A program made the translations under genes and the position numbers. Below, piece by piece: positions 34,582 through 47,600 of a stretch of DNA of 64,000 nucleotides (within the stretch, counting starts at the first letter, position 1; the number at the start of each line of letters is the position of its first letter). Source of the stretch: Epiperipatus broadwayi (Eukaryota; Onychophora; Udeonychophora; Euonychophora; Peripatidae); NCBI GenBank assembly GCA_028023455.1, contig JAQFVV010006199.1:870001-934000 (forward strand), in the 5' to 3' direction. The notes under the pieces were generated by a model, which saw nothing but the letters and a program-made list of their open reading frames with translations, did not search any database and was not told where the DNA came from.

Positions 34582-36944
34582 CACCTGGGTCTAGTTTTAT
34601 GCGGTAGATAGGTTCCACAGAAAACCCGCATTAAAAAAAATCACACAAAAATAGACTTAACTTACCTTGAAAAATGGGGGATAGGTGCTGTAATTTTCAG
34701 AATTTGCATAAAAGCACAACAACAAGGAAAAATTACTTTAAAATTTGCATTAAAAAAATAAGCAATTAAAGTATGACTAATAAAAAATTTCAAATATTTG
34801 AAAAAAATTAATACAAGACAAACTTTTTTTACTTTTTTATTACTACAGTATTTAATTTTACATTTTTCATACATATTTTAATCATTACTGCTATCGTTCG
34901 TTGGTAAACTGGTAAGAAATCAGACTCGATGTGATGTATTGTAGCTTCTCCTTAAACAAAGTCACGAATCTCTCAGCAATTATGCCCAGAGAAACCTGTT
35001 AGCCACTTTATTTTTATTTGTGATGTGATGTACAACTAGCACCACTTTCATTCTTATGCTGTGTTAATGGTTTTCTGTTTCTATATTAAAAAAATGAGAT
35101 CACAATCAAAACAAAATATTATACTGTAACAAAAGATCGATGCTTAAATATTGTTCAAAGATTTATTACACCTTTATTCTATTTGTTGACTATTCCCTTC
35201 CCTCACATTTGTTAAGCCAAACCTCCCGATCCTTTTTCTTTTCTAATCAAGAATTAACATGTATTGTTCTCGAAGGAACATGCACCGTCATTTTACCACT
35301 TATACAATATTTCAGCAAATATCATGGTATATAACTATGAGTGAACTCAAGGGCCACTTATTATAAGAGTGTGTTTGTTAAAAAAAAAACGCACCCAAAC
35401 CTCCTCTTTCTAATGTTAATTCTTTTTATTTTAAATTTTTACTTGTCCTTAGATCGAGTATACAATTTCTTATTTCTATCTACACATTATAAGAACAACA
35501 ATCATAGAAACTAAAGGTAAGTTTAATTAATAGAACGTCCCAAAAAATTAAATAATAAAAAAACAATATAATGTGGATTAATTTGAATGAATAAATACAT
35601 CTACTTAAAGATTACATATCCCTCCCTTTCTATTGCTGAAACTTTGAGATATTTGAAGTGAAGGCTTTTCTTACTTTTTTTAAAATCTATTACGCAAATA
35701 TCTCTTGAGATTATAACAAAAAAAAAGTCTATTTACCCTGATCGATCAGTGTAGATCCTGTGTGGGTGGAATATTTCACTCTATATTCTTTGTGGTTTGT
35801 TCGTGTCTTCTTCCAGTCCTTTCTCCTCGGCTAGCTCTCTATGTCCGGCATTTACAAGGCAGTTCCAGGTGGCAATAGCAAGAGGTTCCCAAAAGGGAAA
35901 GTTCTGTTAGCTCTAGCCATTCAACATTTTCTCCTTGCGCTTTTTAGATCTTTACTATTCCACAGTCTGAGCCGAATTGAAACTTATAGATTAGATATTG
36001 ACTTCGGCAGAAATCTAATTAATTTTTAAACAAAAGGAAAGTCCGTAATTATAGTTTTTTCTTCCAAAGTCTCAGTTCACATCTTTAATATTCTTTTATT
36101 TCATATTTTATTTTAAAATTCCAAAGAAACATTCCAATTGATCAGCGTAATAGATAGCATAAAAATACCTTCACTGTCAAAGTCCCAACAATAGAACTAA
36201 TTGCTTTCTCTTACTTTCTATCTTTAAGAATTTTTTTTTTTAAAGACTAAACAAAAGACAAACTTTTATCAATAAGCAAGATCTCGATCTAATTTATTTT
36301 AACTTCTTAAATCCCCATTTTAAAACTAAGTGTTATTTTATTTTTTTTTAAATTATGTATTATAAAATGATCTTTATATTTTAACAAAATATATATGTGC
36401 ATATTTATTTATTTCTAATAAAATAAGTTTATTACAATGTATATATTTTATTTTTACAAAATATGTGTGTATATATATGTATGATTATGAGCTGGCAGAA
36501 AAATACCAGCTCAATACATTATCATTAGAAAGATTTTCAGTTTATAAAATCTTCATTTTTTATTTTAAAAATCTAAAAGATTATTTATTTCTGTTATATA
36601 TAACAAAATACCTTTTAAAAGTTTAAATTTTTTGAATATTTATTGCGATATTTTTATATGTAAGTATAAATCTATTATTATTATTAACTCATTAGTATAA
36701 ATAGGTTATTTACATAGAAGCTAAGAATCTAAATACTGCTTCAGGCCATATTCACGTTAGCTGCTAATATAACGTTATATTTTTGAGAAAAAAAAAAGTA
36801 TTTCAAATGAAAATAAGTTATTAATAATTTAAATTTCTTGATATCTAATAAATATAATGAAATATGAAAGGTATTAAGAAGAAACATGAATTGCATAACT
36901 TCAAAATCGCATTAAAATAATCCACATAAAACGAGACCCAGGTG
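34582..36944. mobile_element. Tigger-like element with TA target duplication
   Basis: The left end CACCTGGGTCTAGTTTTATG (from 34,582) is matched by the inverted right end CACCTGGGTCTCGTTTTATG (ending 36,944), with TA on both outer sides. The TA duplication and the CTCGTTTTAT word near the tip fit the pogo/Tigger group. No transposase could be read. The middle (about 35,100-36,050) is unlike the ends and may be a later insertion. Confidence 0.75.
35100..36050. other. Unidentified segment inside Tigger-like element
   Basis: This part has more G/C and more C/T-rich text than its surroundings, especially 35,735-36,010. Open frames at 35,140-35,334 and 35,841-36,029 show no family signature. A splice-bounded open stretch (acceptor CTTGTCCTTAG at 35,453; donor AAG|GTAAGT near 35,517) is present but small. 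It may be an inserted LTR or SINE-like sequence. Confidence 0.3.
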
Positions 36945-37019
36945 TACTAGATTTTAAAATTTCAATACTATTTGTAGTACAAGAATTTTGTCACTAATTA
37001 AAAACCACCCACCTATAGA

Positions 37020-38010
37020 ATAGATTGGGTTTATGCCAGGAAGAAGCTACTGTGAGCAGGGCGAATTTTATCTCTGACCACTAATATTGGAAAAAGATTG
37101 TCAAAATAAATTAAAAACTGATACAATCTTTTTTTGATCAAACTCAGCTTATGATTCTCTTTGGAGTCTTTTTTTAAAAGTAAAACAATTCTTAAATGTA
37201 GGAAAACTATTCATTTATTTGACAAAATGCTCTTTAATAGAAAATTTCAAGTGACACTAAATGATAATGATAATAGTTACAAAATTGTATCTACTTTGTT
37301 TAATATATTTATCAGTGATCTTTTGGAAATAGATGAGTTTGCTTTGATTTCTCAAAAGAATTCTTTCTTGAAATAGAAATATTTCTCAATAAAAATATTT
37401 GAAAAAATTGGACATTTTTTCAAAGCTAATCTGATGATGACACAATGCTCATTTGTTTTATCTAAACAATAGGGAACCATTGTATAATCTGAAGGTAAAT
37501 TTTTGCACTAATAGACTGAAAATATAATTTAACTCAATGCCATTTATGAATAAGTTTGAGCTATAGACTGTTTTTTTTCTTTCATTTATCTAAGATTAAG
37601 CTAAAATTATTTTCTAAGAGTAATCTTTTTGGAAAGTTGACTGCCACTATTTAGAGTTGTGATGCAAATATTTTATGGACAGCTTTCTTAGTATTAGCAT
37701 ATTTATCTGGTGAATATTGTGTCCTGGAATTGGAGAAAAAGTTTCCATACTAAACTTCTGTATACTCAATTAAATATTATCATGAGAAATATTATTAGTT
37801 CAATAAGTCTATTCCTTTGCAGTGTCTTTCTGTTATTTTACATATTTTTCTGTCAGACATCAGAAAATGCCTCATATTAAATAAGTAAAAAAGCTATTAA
37901 GGAAATTAGACTTGCTAATATTTCAAGGTATAAATATGGATCCTAAGACTCAAATCAAGATTGTGTTTTGGACTTATCTGCTTCATAAATCCAAATTTAA
38001 AATTCACTGA
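37020..38010 (+). pseudogene. Jockey/CR1-type LINE RT relic
   Basis: Words of a LINE RT are spread over several frames. An F-x-P-G-R-S-like entry lies at about 37,027, and FDQTQL/AYDSLWSLF follows with the motif A region at about 37,135-37,170. Next come RKFQVTLND, then LFNIFISDLLEIDEFA (around 37,300-37,340), then GHFFKAN, then LWTAFLVLAYLSGEYCV (around 37,675-37,725), typical of the thumb/C-terminal region of Jockey-like elements in arthropods. The Y/FADD box is lost. The copy is short, 5' truncated and heavily decayed. Confidence 0.65.
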
Positions 38011-40519
38011 TCAATGTAAATATGAAAACCATTAATGATTATATTTTCTGATTGGAATCTGTACAAGATCCTTTGAACTATTTTGTTCGTATTTTAAGCT
38101 ATCTAATAAAATCTATGTGCTCAATAAATAATAATGTTTTTTTATCATGAGTCAGAAGGTAATTTTGTCAAAGAAAGTTAGAGAGAAATTACAATTGTTT
38201 CCACATACAAAGATGATTGACAATTAGAAACTAAAAACTATTTTTTTTATATTATACACGATGGTTCATAGAAAACTGGCAATAAAAATAAAATGGAACT
38301 AATTTACATTTAGCTTCTGAATTCTTTCAAATGGTAGACCAATGTAAAGTGGCTGACAAAGAAAGCCCATGACTTTTAATGTTGATGATTTAGCCATGTT
38401 AAACTTATTTTAATAACATTTTTTTCTGGTCTTTTATTCAATTTAGTAGCAAAATTTATTTATAAATATATTTACAGGGGAAAATACAGAATTAAAGTTT
38501 TTTTAATTTATCCAGAATAAATTATTTTATTTGTAGTTTCCAATATGATAGATTAAACTAAAGTCTGAAACAAAGCAATATAATATTGCATAATATTGAA
38601 TTTGCATCCTTTTATAAGCAAAGAATATTCATTGAATGAATATTGATATTAAATTTTTGATAATCATAAAATGACTATAGCTTGATTTTTTTCATTCTGT
38701 TGATTTTTGAGGAATAATTTAATTACTTCTATTTATAGTCATAAAACATTTTGTCTACATTTCAAATGAAAATTCATGTCTGATTTGATCAAGAAATTTT
38801 ACTGTTTAAGCTATGCCTACTAATAGTTGCCAATTGTATGGGTAGTGGAATGAAAATCCTTTCTATCTCAGTTCTGTATTTTATTTTAGTTTCTATATTT
38901 AAATTACAATTTTATGATAGATTCCGTTTTCAAGACAAGTAGAGCAATTAAAGACTAGACCATATAGTAACATTTGAACATAGTCTGTGGTAGTATTATT
39001 TTGTTGCTTGCTATCTTCCTAACAAATTTATTTTAATGAATAAGAACAATATTTATATATAAATGTGATTTGTTGCAGCATTTATCCTGGTTATATTAAG
39101 GGTTAATTCTAGTGTTATTTTTTATTTTTAAAAGATTTTAGATTGATATTTTTGTTTTAAATTGTTATTATTTTTCTGATTAATATAAAAAATTTACAGT
39201 CTTCAAATAATTATTAAAATTTTTTGTTTGTAGCTATTAAAAAAACAAATTGGGAAAAACAAAGCTACGATTATATATATATTGTTTTATTTAAGTCTTT
39301 TTTAAGAAAAAATAAATTTGTTAAATGTTAGTTTAAACATTTATTTTTGTTTATATAGCATAGAAGAAACGAAAAAAATTCGAAAATCAATTTTAATGTG
39401 TGCTGTTTTAAATGGTTGTCGTTTTATCGATCAAAAAATATTTAACATAATTTTCTTTTGAAATGGTGGAATAAAAAGTATATCTCCGTGTATGTGTATA
39501 GGGGGGGGGGGGGTTAAATAAACATTTGATTTAGTTAATCAAGCTGGTTGTAGATTTAAAAAGTTTATAAAATGAATTTTGATACTTACTCTCCACATGG
39601 AGTCCCACCCATAATAGTTTATTTCTAATACAGATTTTTAAGGTCCATAGATTTTTTATAATGTGAAGGACGAATTGAAAGAAAGTTATTTTCTTTTATT
39701 CATTTTCGCTTGAAATAGTTGTTCCAGTTTTCTATTGTAATTGAGGGGAAAAAAATGAACGAGCTGTTTCTTTTTTTGACTTGCTTAGGAAAATGGTTGG
39801 TGGTGTAAAATGTCAACTTTGATAGGAAAATTTATTTCAAACTTTTAAAATTTATGATGGTGCATTAGATGGGAGGAAGGTTAAATTTTATTTACTATAT
39901 ATATTTTTCTAATAATCACATCTTTCAAATGCTTTATATCAAATGTTTTAGTTTGATAATGTAAATTTTTTTAGTTTAGCTATTAAATATGTTTAGAAGG
40001 CAATTTATATATAATAAGGTTTTGGTTTAGTAATAATGTTATAAAACTTAAACCCTTTATTAATTAATAAGGGAAGAAAAACCTTCAGCAAATTTTGAGA
40101 TAGTTATCGATGTAAATATCTTGGCAGCTTATTATGGATTCATTGCACTCTTACTAAACCCATAAATTAAAAAAGTAAGATCTTTCATCATCATAATAGC
40201 ACTACTTGTTAAAAACATACAAACAAGTAAACTCAATGCAATATTTATAATTCTTTAATTATTCCCCTGCGGTACAGTTTCCTGCTTAGCAATCTTCTTC
40301 AGATGTAAACAACTATTGTATTACTTATTTCTTTTTAAACATACCTAAGTTCATTACATATAATTGTATACATTTGCTAGTATTTATAAAACATTTTAAA
40401 TACATTCCATAAAATTTAAATAATGAAAAGCATTTAATATGAACGATCAAATATATAAAGAAAATGTGTATAAACATTACATATATTTGTATAGCTGCAT
40501 ATTATCACCATTTCCTATC
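38011..40519. other. AT-rich spacer
   Basis: No gene identified. A G14 run at about 39,500-39,513 and a run of tracts rich in T around 39,230-39,330 are the only notable features. Confidence 0.4.
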
Positions 40520-41724
40520 ATTGTTGATCCTCTTTAGGATGAAGGTCTTTCCAAGTTACATCAAATAAGTAACTTTCATTATTTTATCCATCTAATATGT
40601 AGTCTATTTTTAGGTTGTTTTTTTTTTAATATTTCCATGGGATCCAGTTTAAAACTTTAACAATTTATCTATTAATATCTTTTCTAGCAATAATCCAACC
40701 CAGCTCCATTTCTGTCTCTTAATTCTTTCAATTATGTCAGTAATATCTGTTAATTCTCTCACCTAAATATTTTGCTTTTGATCCCTTTTTATTACTACCA
40801 ATATATATATATTTTATTGAGTAATGTGAAATTTTATTATTGATCTCTGTTAAGAGTTTAAGTCTCAGATCTAATGCATCTATAAAAATCCATTTTTTTA
40901 ATACACCTGGCATATTTTCTTTTCTGATTAAGACATTTGTAATTATAATTATTAACTTTTTCTGAGTTATATGATTACCAATTTTTATTTTTTCTAACAA
41001 AATTTATTAAATATTACTTGAGTTTTTTAATATTTCTTTTTAATAATATTTTTTTTTCTTACATCTGAAAACACATAATATTATTCTAAATCTCTGAAGC
41101 ATTATTTACAAAAGCAATCACATCATCTGCCAAATCTAGATGACTTTAAGTAATCTCAATTTATTTTTACTTCTTATCTTCCAATTTTAATTCAAAAAAT
41201 ATTTTTTATAAAATTTGCTATAAAAAGTTTTGGAGATTTGGAATCAGTCTGTCATATATTTTTGTCAATGTTGATCTTCTTAGTATCATTGTATAATTTA
41301 ATTACTGCCATTGCATTTTGATAATTATTTTTCAGAATATAACAGTATCCTAGGTCTATATCTTGTTAGCTCAAAGCTTTAATTACTGTGGAGATGCTTG
41401 TAGAATCAAATGTCTCTTCCTAATCTACAAATCCAAAGCATAATCGCAACTCATATTCATTAATCCTTTCTATAACTTCTGCCAATATAATCCATTGTGC
41501 TAAAAACACTTTTAAATCCAGCTTGTTTTTTATTTGGTTGGTTGATTTGAATCCAAAGTTTATTGTAAATGAATTGTAATTATCTTAATAAAACTGATAG
41601 AAGATTGATAGATCTGTTATTTTAATAATATCTTTATCATCATTTTTCTTAAAAATTAGAATTATCAATGCATTATTCCAGTCATCTGGTATATCTTTAT
41701 AATTTATATATTTGGTTTACATTG

Positions 41725-42871
41725 TGTTTCCTGAAAATAAAACCAGGTCCTATATTAATTTTTTCTCCAAAAGTCATTTTACAGCTTATTTTCAAGGGAT
41801 GTCTTATTTTTTTCATGTACAAAAATCTACATTTATATTTATACATTCATTATTTTATGAAAGAATACCCAAAAATAACTGGACTTACTCCCTGGTAGTT
41901 ATATTTGTTGTAGTACATGTTTCTGTTTCTAGATCCCTCTTGTGAGAACCCTTCTGCATCTATCTGCCAAATGACACCATCATATGAAATCATGGTCACA
42001 GCAACATTTTTTTTGTAAAGTGCATTTTGCATATTTATCCATTTTTGTAGAAAAGTTGGAACAACATGAAATTCAGTTTTTTTTTTTTAGCAAAAACAGC
42101 AGGGAAAACAATTGTACTGCTTGAAACAGCTTACAAGCAAGTTGCTCTGGAAAAACACAAGTTTACTAGTGCTTTAATGGAAGTGTTAAATTCACCATAT
42201 CCCAAAAAGCTGGCAAGTGAAGTCAAATATCAAAGACAATATTGATTTTTTTGGATGCAAATAGCATTGTTTCATTATATTTCATTTGTAATGATCAGGC
42301 ATTTAAATGTACAAATTCTGAAACTTTTGTGTGATGTGGTAAAACATAAATGCCCCATTTTGTGTGGCAAAGTAAGGAGTGCAAGTTTTTTATGACAGTG
42401 TGCTAGCATATAAAGTTTGAATGTGAATCAATTTGTTATCGAATTCAGCATGATGTAGCTTATCCTTCTGCCACATTCATTCAGTCTCACTGTATGCAAT
42501 TTTTTTTTAATCTCTCAATAAAAAAAAAATCTTTTTTTTTTTTTTTTTGCGGATTTAGAAAAAAATCAGAGTCATTGAAAAGCATCTCTTTACAAATGTT
42601 TTCAGACTACTTCAAAAAGTGAAAAATATGTCACAGCAGGGCGTTGCATTAAACACTTTGCAACACCAAGAAATAAATATACAATTTTTTATTACAAAAT
42701 TTGTTATTTTTGCCTTCCGCCCTTCATATAATTCAGAATGCCCATGTGTTTCAATGGACAAATGAAATCCATATATTTGGCTGACAGTCTTAAATAGGGC
42801 TTATATTATGAGCTACCTGAAAAATATTATTAGAATTTATTTTCAGGTTAGGTCTTATTTTCGGGGAAACA
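41725..42871. mobile_element. 1.15-kb inverted-repeat DNA element nested in RTE relic
   Basis: The ends are TGTTTCCTGAAAATAAAACC (left) and, inverted, TGTTTCCCCGAAAATAAGAC (right). Further copies of the word TTATTTTC(A/G)GG lie just inside both ends. Similar GTTTCCCCGAAAATAAGACC-type ends are known from widespread non-autonomous DNA elements of animals. The outside sequences TTACATTG and TACTAGTT resemble each other loosely and may be a diverged 8-bp duplication. No transposase frame is evident; it probably moved with an enzyme supplied elsewhere. Confidence 0.7.
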
Positions 42872-42875
42872 TACT

Positions 42876-43265
42876 AGTTAGCCAACAATTTTTTTTTCTA
42901 TTTCTTTAACTGCTTTTTTCAAATTATCAATAATATTTCCATCATTTCTTGAAGTTTTCCCTTTTTTTTAATGGATTTAATTACATGACTAGCTTTTTCA
43001 TACCAAATTCTTGTCAGTTCAGAAGATATAGTAATCTCTAATAATTACTTTGTTTTCTTACTCTTTGTAGAACATCTTTATAATTTAAATATTTGGTGTA
43101 TAGTTGGCCAATAGTTTTTTTCCTCCATTTTTTCTGCTGCTATTTTCATCATTTCTTGGAGTTTTTCCTTTCTTCATGGATTTAATTACATCTCACTTCT
43201 TACCAAATGTTTGATAGTTCAGAAGATGTAGGTTTCTTATTCTTTGTAAAAACTCTGCACATTTC
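42876..43265. repeat. About 225-bp tandem duplication within RTE relic
   Basis: TAGTTAGCCAACAATTTTTT at 42,876 and TAGTTGGCCAATAGTTTTTT at 43,101 begin two similar segments that continue with matching words (CATCATTTCTTG, ATGGATTTAATTACAT, GTTCAGAAGAT, TTCTTA-TCTTTGTA). Divergence between the units is substantial, so the duplication is old. Confidence 0.7.
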
Positions 43266-43559
43266 ATGAAGTCATACCTTTTTTCAGTAATAGTTCTATT
43301 TTTCTCTTCAAATATCAAGATGCTTTATAATTGGGAAAATGATTCTTTTCTATACTTTCCTTACCAGTTCACAGTTATATCATTATTAACTTTTCATTAT
43401 ACTATTTTACATGATTCCATATATTCAATTGTTATTAATGGATTATCCTTAAATATTTTAATATTCTTTCTTTACTTCTTCAAAATGGGTCATTTTTTTA
43501 AATATTTTCATATTTCTTTATATATTGTATACCAGTGTTAATGGAAGCAATGGGAATAA

Positions 43560-44030
43560 TACCATTTTGTACCCAAATTAGGGTACCAATCTATTGCATA
43601 AGAAAATTAAATGAAATACAAGAAAACTATTTGATAAGCCTTATGAATTGAGATGACACAATTAATGTTGTAGGATGTTCAAGAGATAGAGATTCTTTAA
43701 AATCAAAATTTATAAAGTAAAAAAAAATATTGAAGCAAAATAAATAAAAGACTTTGTTTATATGTTCTGGTTCCAAATTCCTAATTTATACCAATACAAT
43801 TTAAATGAAATAAAATAATAAAGAAGGCTGGCTCTTATGGATTTCCTAAAAATTATAAGATAAGAACTTAAAACGATGTCAGTCAAATAAAATGAATGTG
43901 TAGTGAATATATATATAAGTTAAAATTAGAAATGCCATATCAATCAGTGATTTACTTTAATTGAATATGTGAATACTCATGAATATGTTAAATTAGTCTT
44001 GCCTGATTGTTAAACATCAGTAAAAAAAAT
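43560..44030. other. AT-rich spacer
   Basis: Nothing recognised. Confidence 0.4.
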
Positions 44031-44460
44031 AAATAAATAATAATAATGACAATGACAACAATAACAATAATAATTTATTTATTTATCGTACAAAACTACA
44101 GCATAAAGCCAATTACAGAATTGCACCATAACAAATATACAATAATATACATAAATGAGTATAAATGACAAATTATTAATATGATTATATGCTATATTTC
44201 TATAAAAGATAAGTAATATTTAAAAATCTAAAGTAAAAATACTTTCAATAGTAAAATCATAATTATAGATAATAATTCATTCATTCACTAATTTAAGTGC
44301 CAAACACCAGCACATAGCCAATTATCATTAACACAATAATAACAAATAAATAAAAGGGATAAATATAATGTACATATCAAAATAATAAAAAAATAAAAAC
44401 CAATTTAACAAATTTATATATATATATACATAAACAAAATCAAATTAAACCAATCAAACC
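44030..44460 (-). repeat. Two retroposon 3'-end-like segments
   Basis: On the minus strand, a segment ending ...ATTGGCTTTATGCTGTAGTT, then TTGTACGATAAATAAATAAA (44,150-44,070), runs into AAT/AAC triplets. A related segment with ATTGGCTATGTGCTGGTGTT lies at 44,330-44,295. The shared word plus an AATAAA-bearing tail suggests two copies of the 3' end of one SINE or LINE. Confidence 0.4.
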
Positions 44461-44467
44461 TCGTTAT

Positions 44468-44680
44468 TTAAAATATTAAAGAATAAGTTTGCAGTGTGAG
44501 TGAGTAATCATTCAGCAGAAGCTTCAGCATCAAGTTCTTGGTTGCCCTGATACCATGTGGTTTGCTGCTATTTATATACGAACAGGTAAATTCAGGAACT
44601 CGGATAGGCTTTATAAAATAATCGGGGGGGGGGGCTATGTAACAGTCATATTTGTACATTCATGCAACAAAATCCAGAGT
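44468..44680 (-). repeat. Possible LTR fragment with TATA box
   Basis: The minus strand has a C11 run, then about 55 bases downstream CGTATATAAATAGCAGC (44,580-44,564). Its core ATATAAATAGCAG is identical to that of the putative LTR at 26,862. This could be a solo LTR fragment of a related element. The short open frame here (63 codons) has no recognised motif. Confidence 0.3.
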
Positions 44681-47600
44681 CCAGGCAAAGTACACCAAAG
44701 CTGACCAGGAGTGAGGTGGTGAGATCTCTATTCCAACTAAACTTCAACTCATTTGCTAGTACTTCATGATTTAACACCTTATGAGTGACATTTCTGAAGT
44801 TACACTCATCTTAATTTAACCTGCAAGCTGGCATAGGACAGGGAGAAACATGAGACTCAAGGGATGGGATAGACCACTTAGCACACTATTTGTTTTAACT
44901 AGAACAATATATTTACTCAGCATATAAAATCATTAAGAAATTTGGGATAGAATAATGTGTATTGACTAAGATAATGTGGATTGGTTTGAAATAGACCCAT
45001 GAGCAAGAAAGATATGAAACAATTTATATTTTTAAAATGTTTATTAAAACAATAATATAAAATAAAGTAACACAATAGCAAGGATTATATAGCATTAAAT
45101 ATGTGTATTTAATACATGTAGGCATTTTAATAGTGAATGAGACTGTTATCAGTACAGCTGTCTCATATTAACATATTAAAATAAATTTTTATGTGGTTCA
45201 TACTCATCCTATTGTTCTTGATTTACTAAAGTTATAAATTGATAGCCTAGCAGAGATGATGAATACATACAGCTCTAAGGTGGCTGTTATATATATATTA
45301 ATAGTGTGAGCAAATAAATAAACTCAAGATCATGCAGATTCAACCTGATAGGTGTTTATTCACCTTTTTTTTTTTTTTAAATATAAATTATTAAAATAAA
45401 TGAAATCCAAAATTTCAATTTAATAAAATAATAATGTTAATTTATTTACAATGTATAGTAATAAATAAATAAAATTAAGAATATATTATTGAAATAAAAT
45501 TTAATGTTCTGTATTATGTTGTATGTTTAAATCAATAAGTATTGTTGGACAAGTACTTATTCCAAAAATCAAAAGAAAATATTATTTATAAATTAATTTT
45601 GTTAAACAAATATAAAATTATAAAATAGATCTAAATTGTTATGATCTATATACCATAAATATATTTGGTAGATCTAAACAAATTATTAGATAAAAATCTG
45701 TTTAATTATTATTGTAATAACTTTTAGAAAACTAGTGCAATAATCCTTAGATTGTTGTACATATCCAAATATTTGTTCTCCTATAAACATATATTAGATT
45801 AACCTTTTAAATACATATATAATAATAAATTTAAAATGAAACTTAACCTGTACAATGATAAATGTTTCTCACCCATAGACCCTAACTTTAGACCTTTCAT
45901 GAATTTGAAATATAATCTCTTAAAATAGTCAATGGTTATAAAGCTGCAGTCACACTCAAAATAAATAATAATGTTTGAAGTTTATTCCATTGAACTGTTA
46001 AATATTAATTTTCAGCAGAGCATTAGTTTTTTTAAGTAATTATTGCTGAATTATATATTATCCTGTATATTCTTGTAGTTTAAACTTTATTACATAGTTA
46101 TATGTGAGGTATCATTATAAATATATATTAATTCCCATGGATGATTTATCCAACATTTCTATCATTATAATTTTCATTCAAAAGTAATTGTTATTCTATC
46201 CATTTTAGTTATTAAATAATCTGTAGGCACTGTATGGTATAAATATGATATAGATTTAAAGTAAATACTTTATTAACATTTTATAATTTAAAAACGATGT
46301 CATTAGATGGCACTGAAAACATAATAATACAATGTAGAAGATCAAAACTTTTAAACATCTTCTTAAAAAAATAATTGTTTGATTTTAGTAAATTGCTATT
46401 ATATTTTAAATCCTTGACAAAATTATTAATTTTATTCATCAGCATTTGCATTATAATATAGACCTTAACTTTAAACAAGTATTTTAGAAATTTTTAGTAA
46501 AAACTTTTCTAAACACTATAGCAATTGTATTTCACTTGTTATTTCAAAAGCCTCTAAATTTATCTTCTGTTTGTCCATGAATAGACATAAAAACTTTCTG
46601 TTCAGACAATCATGTCACCTTTATATGATACACTTTTAAAATATATATACATCATTCTCTTTTTTAAAAACAAAACATCTAAAGCTTAACACTTCATATT
46701 ACTTGAACTGTATGAGATATTTCCTATAGAGAAAAACAAATAATAGGTCCCCAGCTTGATAGTATAGGCTTATTTATACTCCTTTCCCATTGACAATTTT
46801 ATTAGATAAGAAGTCCCAAAATTGTTATGAATACACGCATGTTTCTCTCTTTTGTCTAATAAAGTAAAAATCAAGGTTACTGCAAACACTAGCCAGCATC
46901 CTTAACGTGTTCTTTTAGAATTTTAATTTTTAAAAACAAAAATAATAATATATTCATTTATCTTGAAAGAAATTATTACAAACAATACATTTTAGAATAT
47001 CAAATACCACCCTTACAATATCTGTAATTTTAAAATCAATATATATATATCCAAATACATGAAAATGTAACCTGTTATTTATACTCTTATTAAATATAAA
47101 ACAAGCAATGGTATTTTAAGAAAAAAAAAGGTTTTTTTTTTTAATTGAAATATTTTAATTTTTTTTGACAGATGATTTTTAAAATGAGACACTAAGTTTG
47201 CTGCTTATTGTTTTGTTTTTAAAATAGAATAAAATAAACTACAACTTACTATTAAAAGATGCAATAAAATAAAAGAAGTCAAAATTGTTATTTTGACTTT
47301 TAAAAAATGTGTTTTAAAATCTAAGCAACTATATGGTAAGATTTTAAACTTATCAGTGATTTTGCAGATTGCCTATGATTTTTTTAAAATAAAAAATCAA
47401 ATCTCAAAATTTTACTTTGTAAATTATGGATAGAAAAGGTGTCATCTAGCAATTTTAATAATTAATAATCCTGTAAACAATAAATGAATGGCTTAAAAAT
47501 AACATTTTTAATAAACATATTAAGCAATGAATCTAGATGGTACAATATATTATCTTGAAAATTTAGTGCTCAATTGCTACTTTTTTGTGAAGGTGTTGTC

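Larger units (their letters stand above)
40520..43330 (-). mobile_element. RTE-type LINE relic, interrupted
   Basis: Minus-strand pieces of an RTE/BovB-like ORF2. From 43,270 downward comes KSMKKGKTPRND (the K-M-K-x-GK-A-x-G-x-D motif before RT), read twice because of an internal duplication. After the DNA element at 41,725-42,871 it resumes with NYKDIPDDWNNALIILIFKK (about 41,705-41,640). RT motifs follow as words such as FGFVD, ILKNNYQNAMAVIKLYND and the SPKLF region (about 41,450-41,200). The C-terminus (ERIKRQKWSW..., then VTWKDL near 40,545) ends the ORF. Many stops and frameshifts are present. Confidence 0.75.

Noticed and set aside
41668-41945. Two overlapping plus-strand frames of about 76 codons
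   Set aside because: They cross the left boundary of the inverted-repeat DNA element and have no motif; one is the antisense of the RTE relic.
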